From assembly GCF_037975245.1 (NCBI RefSeq), contig NC_092580.1:28611501-28675500 (forward strand): a stretch of 64,000 nucleotides of DNA, written 5' to 3'. A program made the translations under genes and the position numbers. This document shows positions 51,901-57,900 of this stretch, piece by piece (position 1 is the first letter of the stretch; each line of letters opens with the position of its first letter). The notes below the pieces were generated by a model that made no database searches, was not told the DNA's origin, and was given only the letters and a program-made list of their open reading frames with translations. Source of the stretch: Apostichopus japonicus. Taxonomy: Eukaryota > Echinodermata > Holothuroidea > Aspidochirotida > Stichopodidae.

Positions 51901-54900
51901 CATCCAAGGACTCATCCTTGAGAATATCAGAGATAAAACGCTACAAGCAAGGCTAAACAATTTTCTAGTCTAGAGAAAACTGGAAACAGCTTGATGAGAT
52001 GAAGAAAGAAGTGAGAAGTTTATCTAGGTTATCAATTGCACAAGGATATATAGAGAGAGAGGGTATAAAGACTTCATATAAAGGAAAGCAATTGCTATGT
52101 GGAGGTATGTTAGGGGAGAAAGCTATGAATTTATGAAAGGAATATTTGTTTAAATGTGTTGTAAAGAAGACCTGAGACTATGTTACTTTTAGGGTGAAGG
52201 AACTAAGGTGAAAGAGAGGGAGACAGGGATTGTGGTGAACTATTATCAGTATTTGAGTTCACGATATGACACATAAAGTAATATTAAATTGACTGATGCC
52301 TGATGGAAACATTTTGGTCATAGCTGTTTCTTTCATTTGTCTACAGAAGATACATGGACCCAAAAAACATTCAGTACTGCTGGTAAACTACAACCAATTC
52401 ATCACAATACGATTTTTTTTTTCAGTTTATAATATAGGTCACTATATAGGTCAATATAGGTCAAATATAGGTCACTTTCCCTTCCAACACCTTTCTTCAA
52501 AGCCATGGGACAATTGATAGGAGAGAAAAAATAAAAAAAATAAAAGAAGAATAGGGAAGATAAAATAAACAGTCATACGTTGGCTTGCTGGCTTCAGCTT
52601 GGTCTGTTTGTAACTTCTCTCCTCCTTCAACTTCCATTGTACAATAGACGATCCTATTCGGTGCCAAAAACTTCAAGCCTTGTACTTCCATTACCACTAC
52701 CTAACAACAACAAAGAAAAAATTATCAATATCAATTTCATCGTGTAACAAGTCTAGCAGATGGTACTGATGAAAACAAAAAAGGGACTTTAACTTTATGA
52801 AGAAAAAGTCAGAAATATCATCATAACCATTTCACCAACATGAATGATGGTTTAAACATTTTATTAATCATTTGTTGGAAAAGTTGTAAAGTTTGCATTA
52901 AAATAACCGGACATGACAAACTGCATTGCAGGTTTTTAGATGATATAATCTTCTGCATCTTTTAGGAATAATACCCTGAAGTAACTCTCTTCTTAAGATA
53001 TTATTATTAAGGCCAGCTCCAAGTCCACCGATGGTTCCGTTTCGCTGTCATCAGAGGACCATTGTACTTTAATACACAGTAAGTACCATTGTAAGAGGAA
53101 AATTGTACCTACACAGTAAGTACCATTGTAAGGGGACCATTGTACCTACACAGTAAGTACCATTGTAAGAGGACCATTGTACTTACACAGTAAGTACCAT
53201 TGTAAGAGGACCATTGTACCTACACAGTAAGTACCATTGTAAGAGGACCATTGTATCTACACAGTAAGTACTGTACCATTGTAAGAGGACCATTGTACTT
53301 ACACAGTAAGTACCATTGTAAGAGGACCATTGTACCTACACAGTAAGTACCATTGTAAGAGGACCATTGTACTTACACAGTTAGTACCATTGTAAGAGGA
53401 CCATTGTACTTACACAGTAAGTACCATTGTAAGAGGACCATTGTACCTACACAGTAAGTACCATTGTAAGAGGACCATTGTACCTACACAGTAAATACCA
53501 TTGTAAGAGGACCATTGTACCTACACAGTAAGTACCATTGTAAGAGGACCATTGTACCTACACAGTAAGTACCATTGTAAGAGGACCATTATACCTACAC
53601 AGTAAGTACCATTGTAAGAGGACCATTGTACTTACACAGTAAGTACCATTGTAAGAGGACAATCGTACCTACACAGTAAGTACCATTGTAAGAGGACCAT
53701 CGTACCTACGCAGTAAGTACCATTGTTAGAGGACCATCGTACCTACACAGTAAGTACCATTGTAAGAGGACCATTGTACCTACACAGTAAGTACCATTGT
53801 AAGAGGACCATTGTACCTACACAGTAAGTACCATTGTAAGAGGACCATTGTACCTACACAGTAAGTACCATTGTAAGAGGACCATTGTACCTACACAGTA
53901 AGTACCATTGTAAGAGGACCATTGTACCTACACAGTAAGTACCATTGTAAGAGGACCATTATACCTACACAGTAAGTACCATTGTAAGAGGACCATTGTA
54001 CTTACACAGTAAGTACCATTGTAAGAGGACCATCGTACCTACACAGTAAGTACCATTGTAAGAGGACCATTGTACCTACACAGTAAGTACCATTGTTAGA
54101 GGACCATCGTACCTACACAGTAAGTACCATTGTAAGAGGACCATTGTACCTACACAGTAAGTACCATTGTAAGAGGACCATTGTACCTACACAGTAAGTA
54201 CCATTGTAAGAGGACCATTGTACCTACATAGTAAGTACCATTGTAAGAGGACCATTGTACCTACACAGTGAGTACCATTGTAAGAGGACCATTGTACCTA
54301 CACATTGAGTACCATTGTAAGAGGACCATTGTACCTACACAGTAAGTACAATTGTAAGAGGACCATTGTACCAACACAGTAAGTACCATTGTAAGAGGAC
54401 CATTGTACTTCAGTATTAACTAGAACCTGAGCAATAATGTAGCTGAATCGACTGTTGTCGAGTGCATTGTACCATCTATAATGGTTCACTGTTCACATAC
54501 CATGAAAAGAAAGCCACTTATTGTTGTCTATGTCTGTAACTGATAAAAACACACTCTGATCTATTCAGCATACAAATATGGATCATGATTTTATTACTTC
54601 ACACTTATTTACCCACTGCTGGGTCACTATTTGTTCTGCGCCCAACTTTCTATTTCTATTGGTGTGTTTTCCATCAATTGAATCTAGTTGGTTTTGCATT
54701 TTGGTTTGGGTTTCTTAAATTGTTTCCATCACATATATATTATTATCAGTAAACCTTAGTTTAGTAGCATATTGTGCAAGATTACCAGTATTGCCCAGAA
54801 TAAACTAGAGAGTCAAAACTATACACTGAAGACACACCAGTTGAAACACTATGGACAATTTGGTAGTTTTTGTGAAATAGAGACAATTTGCCCCAAAAAG

Positions 54901-57900
54901 CAAGAGATGGACAACGATTACAGACTCTGCTGTCAGAAGGCAGTTATCACCAGTCTAGACTCACATCGAACGACATGAGTCAATAAGATTGCAGAAAAAG
55001 AAAAATGTCTGTGTTAATAGTCTACAGAAGGGAGTAGTAACCAAAGATGTATTTCAATAATTGCACACTAATTGTACACTAATGTACATTGGGTACATGG
55101 GGAAAGTTGTACAGAGATAGCTAAAAGAAGTGATTTACCATACCTCTAGTGAAAACGATAAGACTACATCAGACTTTGAGAGGGTCGGCTCTGAATCCTC
55201 TGTTACCTCCATCATTGACATGGTGGTGTTTTGAGCTCTGGAGAATTAAAATGGTGTTATTTATTACATAAATAACCGACATGGTATTATTAAAAACATA
55301 CGCTTACATCTCTGTTGCTAAGGGTCATCACATCACATACTTATCTGGAGTGGATCACTGTCTTGGAACCCTTCATTTCCGACTGAAAACAGTATGCTCC
55401 CATGGGAGATGAAATTGAATTTGAAATTGCAATTATGCTCTGTGATGTACAGTATTATATAAGAAGAGCATATTAACTAACATTTACTTTGAGCACTGAA
55501 AGTCCTAACTATCTACATTGTCATCTCTATATCTATCTCCCAAATACCACCCTTCTCCTTCCCCTTCCCCTGTCCTGCTCCCTACCCCTCCCCAAAGCAG
55601 CATCTGAAAATTCCTCAAAAGCTGGATAACAAACTAATGCAAAGCAAGAATATAAAACAAATGTTCTTAAAAATATGTTATAAAAAATACCCTCAAAATT
55701 TGTATTGTGCTCCCAAATTTAACAACCAAAAACCTGCATCACATGATCGCTGCTGATGAATATACTAATATGAATACCATTTACATCGCCAATTTTAAAG
55801 GAATTTTTACTGATAAGACAATCGGGTCTTACTCTTTTGTTGTTTAAAGAGCTAACTGGGTTGTCCAAGAAAATAGCAAATAAAAAAGACTGACTAACAT
55901 GTATATGTGCAGTAGTATATGCAGTGTAGGATTGTCAAATAAAACAACAACCCACCTTACGGTGGATCAGAGGCCTTACACTATTTTTGTTTTATTTCCC
56001 AAACACCAGTTGGTTGAGGGCGATATACCAGTTTATCATTTTACCTATTTGGTGGAATTTAGCTACATTGTAAATCTGTATTCAACATTATCGGCTGTGT
56101 GTTCACCGCACAAGCACCAAAGCTGAGTTTCGTTGTCTGGACAGAAATTTGGTCGTCTTTGACCATTGGACGACCGTTAAAAACAATTAACCTGATAGAT
56201 CTACAATTAATCACAGAATATTTATCATCATCACACAATTAAATCTTTTACTGTATATCTTACCTTTTCAGCTTTTGTAAAGAATATTTAGAGTCTGTGT
56301 TGCCTTTGGATACGGGTAAACTCTCCAAGTTTGCCATTAGTAAGCTCACTGCCGATCTTAGTTCCTCCACGTACATCATCTCCATCTCCTTGACCATAAA
56401 CTTAGGACCTCGTTTGGTCTACAAGGATAATTCAAACCAATATTTTGACTTAAAGCTACTGTTTTGGTTACAAAGTCACATCACTCCTTACATCTAAATA
56501 TCATTTACATATGATGAATGTGGGTTTCAGTTCTAAAATATTGTTGTGACATATTCAAAGAGCGTTTGTAATATTCTTGCATCTCCGCATTTAATTGTGT
56601 TGTTTTGTAATGAAAGTAAGATACATTTTACTATAAAAAAGAAAGAAATAAATAAATAAAAAAACACTGACTAACTGATGTCATCAGTAGATTGAACTGC
56701 TCAAAATCCATGATCTATACTACAGTGGGGAATCTGGTTAGGGTACAGGGGCAAATAGAGGTAAACAGCTCCCATTTACATGTCCCCTTCTTTCCCCAAC
56801 CCCCCTGACCCCATCTACCTCCAAAGTGAGACCATGATTTTACTATAACGATGCAATCATTGGCAAAGAAATTTATTGCTTTTTTTTCATCAAAAAGTAT
56901 AATATAGTACAGGATCTAAGGGTTTTTATGACAATTATTTACAAAAGGTTTTAAGTTTTGAGAAACTTATGGCTTTCCACAACACTGTCAACATTAGTAA
57001 AAATAAAGTAAACAAGTATTCCCACATGGTAGACATCATATCCCCCGACCCAACTCTGAAACTGGCCCCCCCCCCACCCTCCACCTCTCCCATAAAACTG
57101 TCATGTCATGGCCATAAAATCTCACTGACAGTCTTGTTTTGTTCCATAGCAACAACCCTGACATGTATATATCTGCTCCTGAACATTTGAGAACCAAAAT
57201 GAGCGAAACTAAATTAGCTAATGCATGACCTTAATTTACTATCGTCCTTGAACGAAGATATGCATTTCCCAGAAATCTTGGTGAGGATGATAAATGTGAC
57301 TTGACGTAGAAAACATGGCTCAGAGACTGGAAATCAGTGAATATTTTGGTTCAATCAATGGATCTCAATTACAGATGGCAGCTGCAAAAACTGAACATCC
57401 CTTTAAGAACCTAATTGGACTTAGAACTAAAATCCCAAAACTTACTGGTTTGGATATTTTTTCGAGTGACAAGCTTACCTGTCTCCTCACAACATTAGCA
57501 CTACATTCTACCGTGCCTAGAATGTCCTGATAATCATTTAACACAGTGCGCCCTCTATAGTCCGACCCCTTCTGTCATTGCCCTTCCTTCTCATTTTACC
57601 ATTCAAAGTGTCTTACATATATATGACCGTACTTGAGCAAAGTCAATCATTATTACCACCAGAAATGCTAGAATGACATAAAATGGGTCACCAAAGGCCA
57701 ATATTTACTGCTCTCTTCCTTCTATCAAGAGATAAACTGCTGCAAATGAATCTTTATGAGAATTCAGACATAATTCGTGCGGAATAACAGATTGATGACT
57801 GTTGGATAAATTATGCAACATTAAAGGTAAAGGACACAATACAATGATGCAAATTGTTGTATGTAACATCATTTCAATTTCACACCATCCCTCTTATCAT

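Larger units (their letters stand above)
48568..52578. other. CADPS intron, 4.0 kb, with decayed TIR elements and 57-bp array
   Basis: Contains a G-run at about 49051-49066, possible elements at 49227-49767 and 50389-50736, a GATCGAAAAGTAAGGCCCTC motif near 51113 and the 57-bp array at 51200-51790. Confidence 0.6.

Noticed and set aside
53060-54415. CRISPR-like regular repeat array
   Set aside because: Units are contiguous with no unique spacers, there are no cas genes, and the context is a eukaryotic intron; it is a VNTR.
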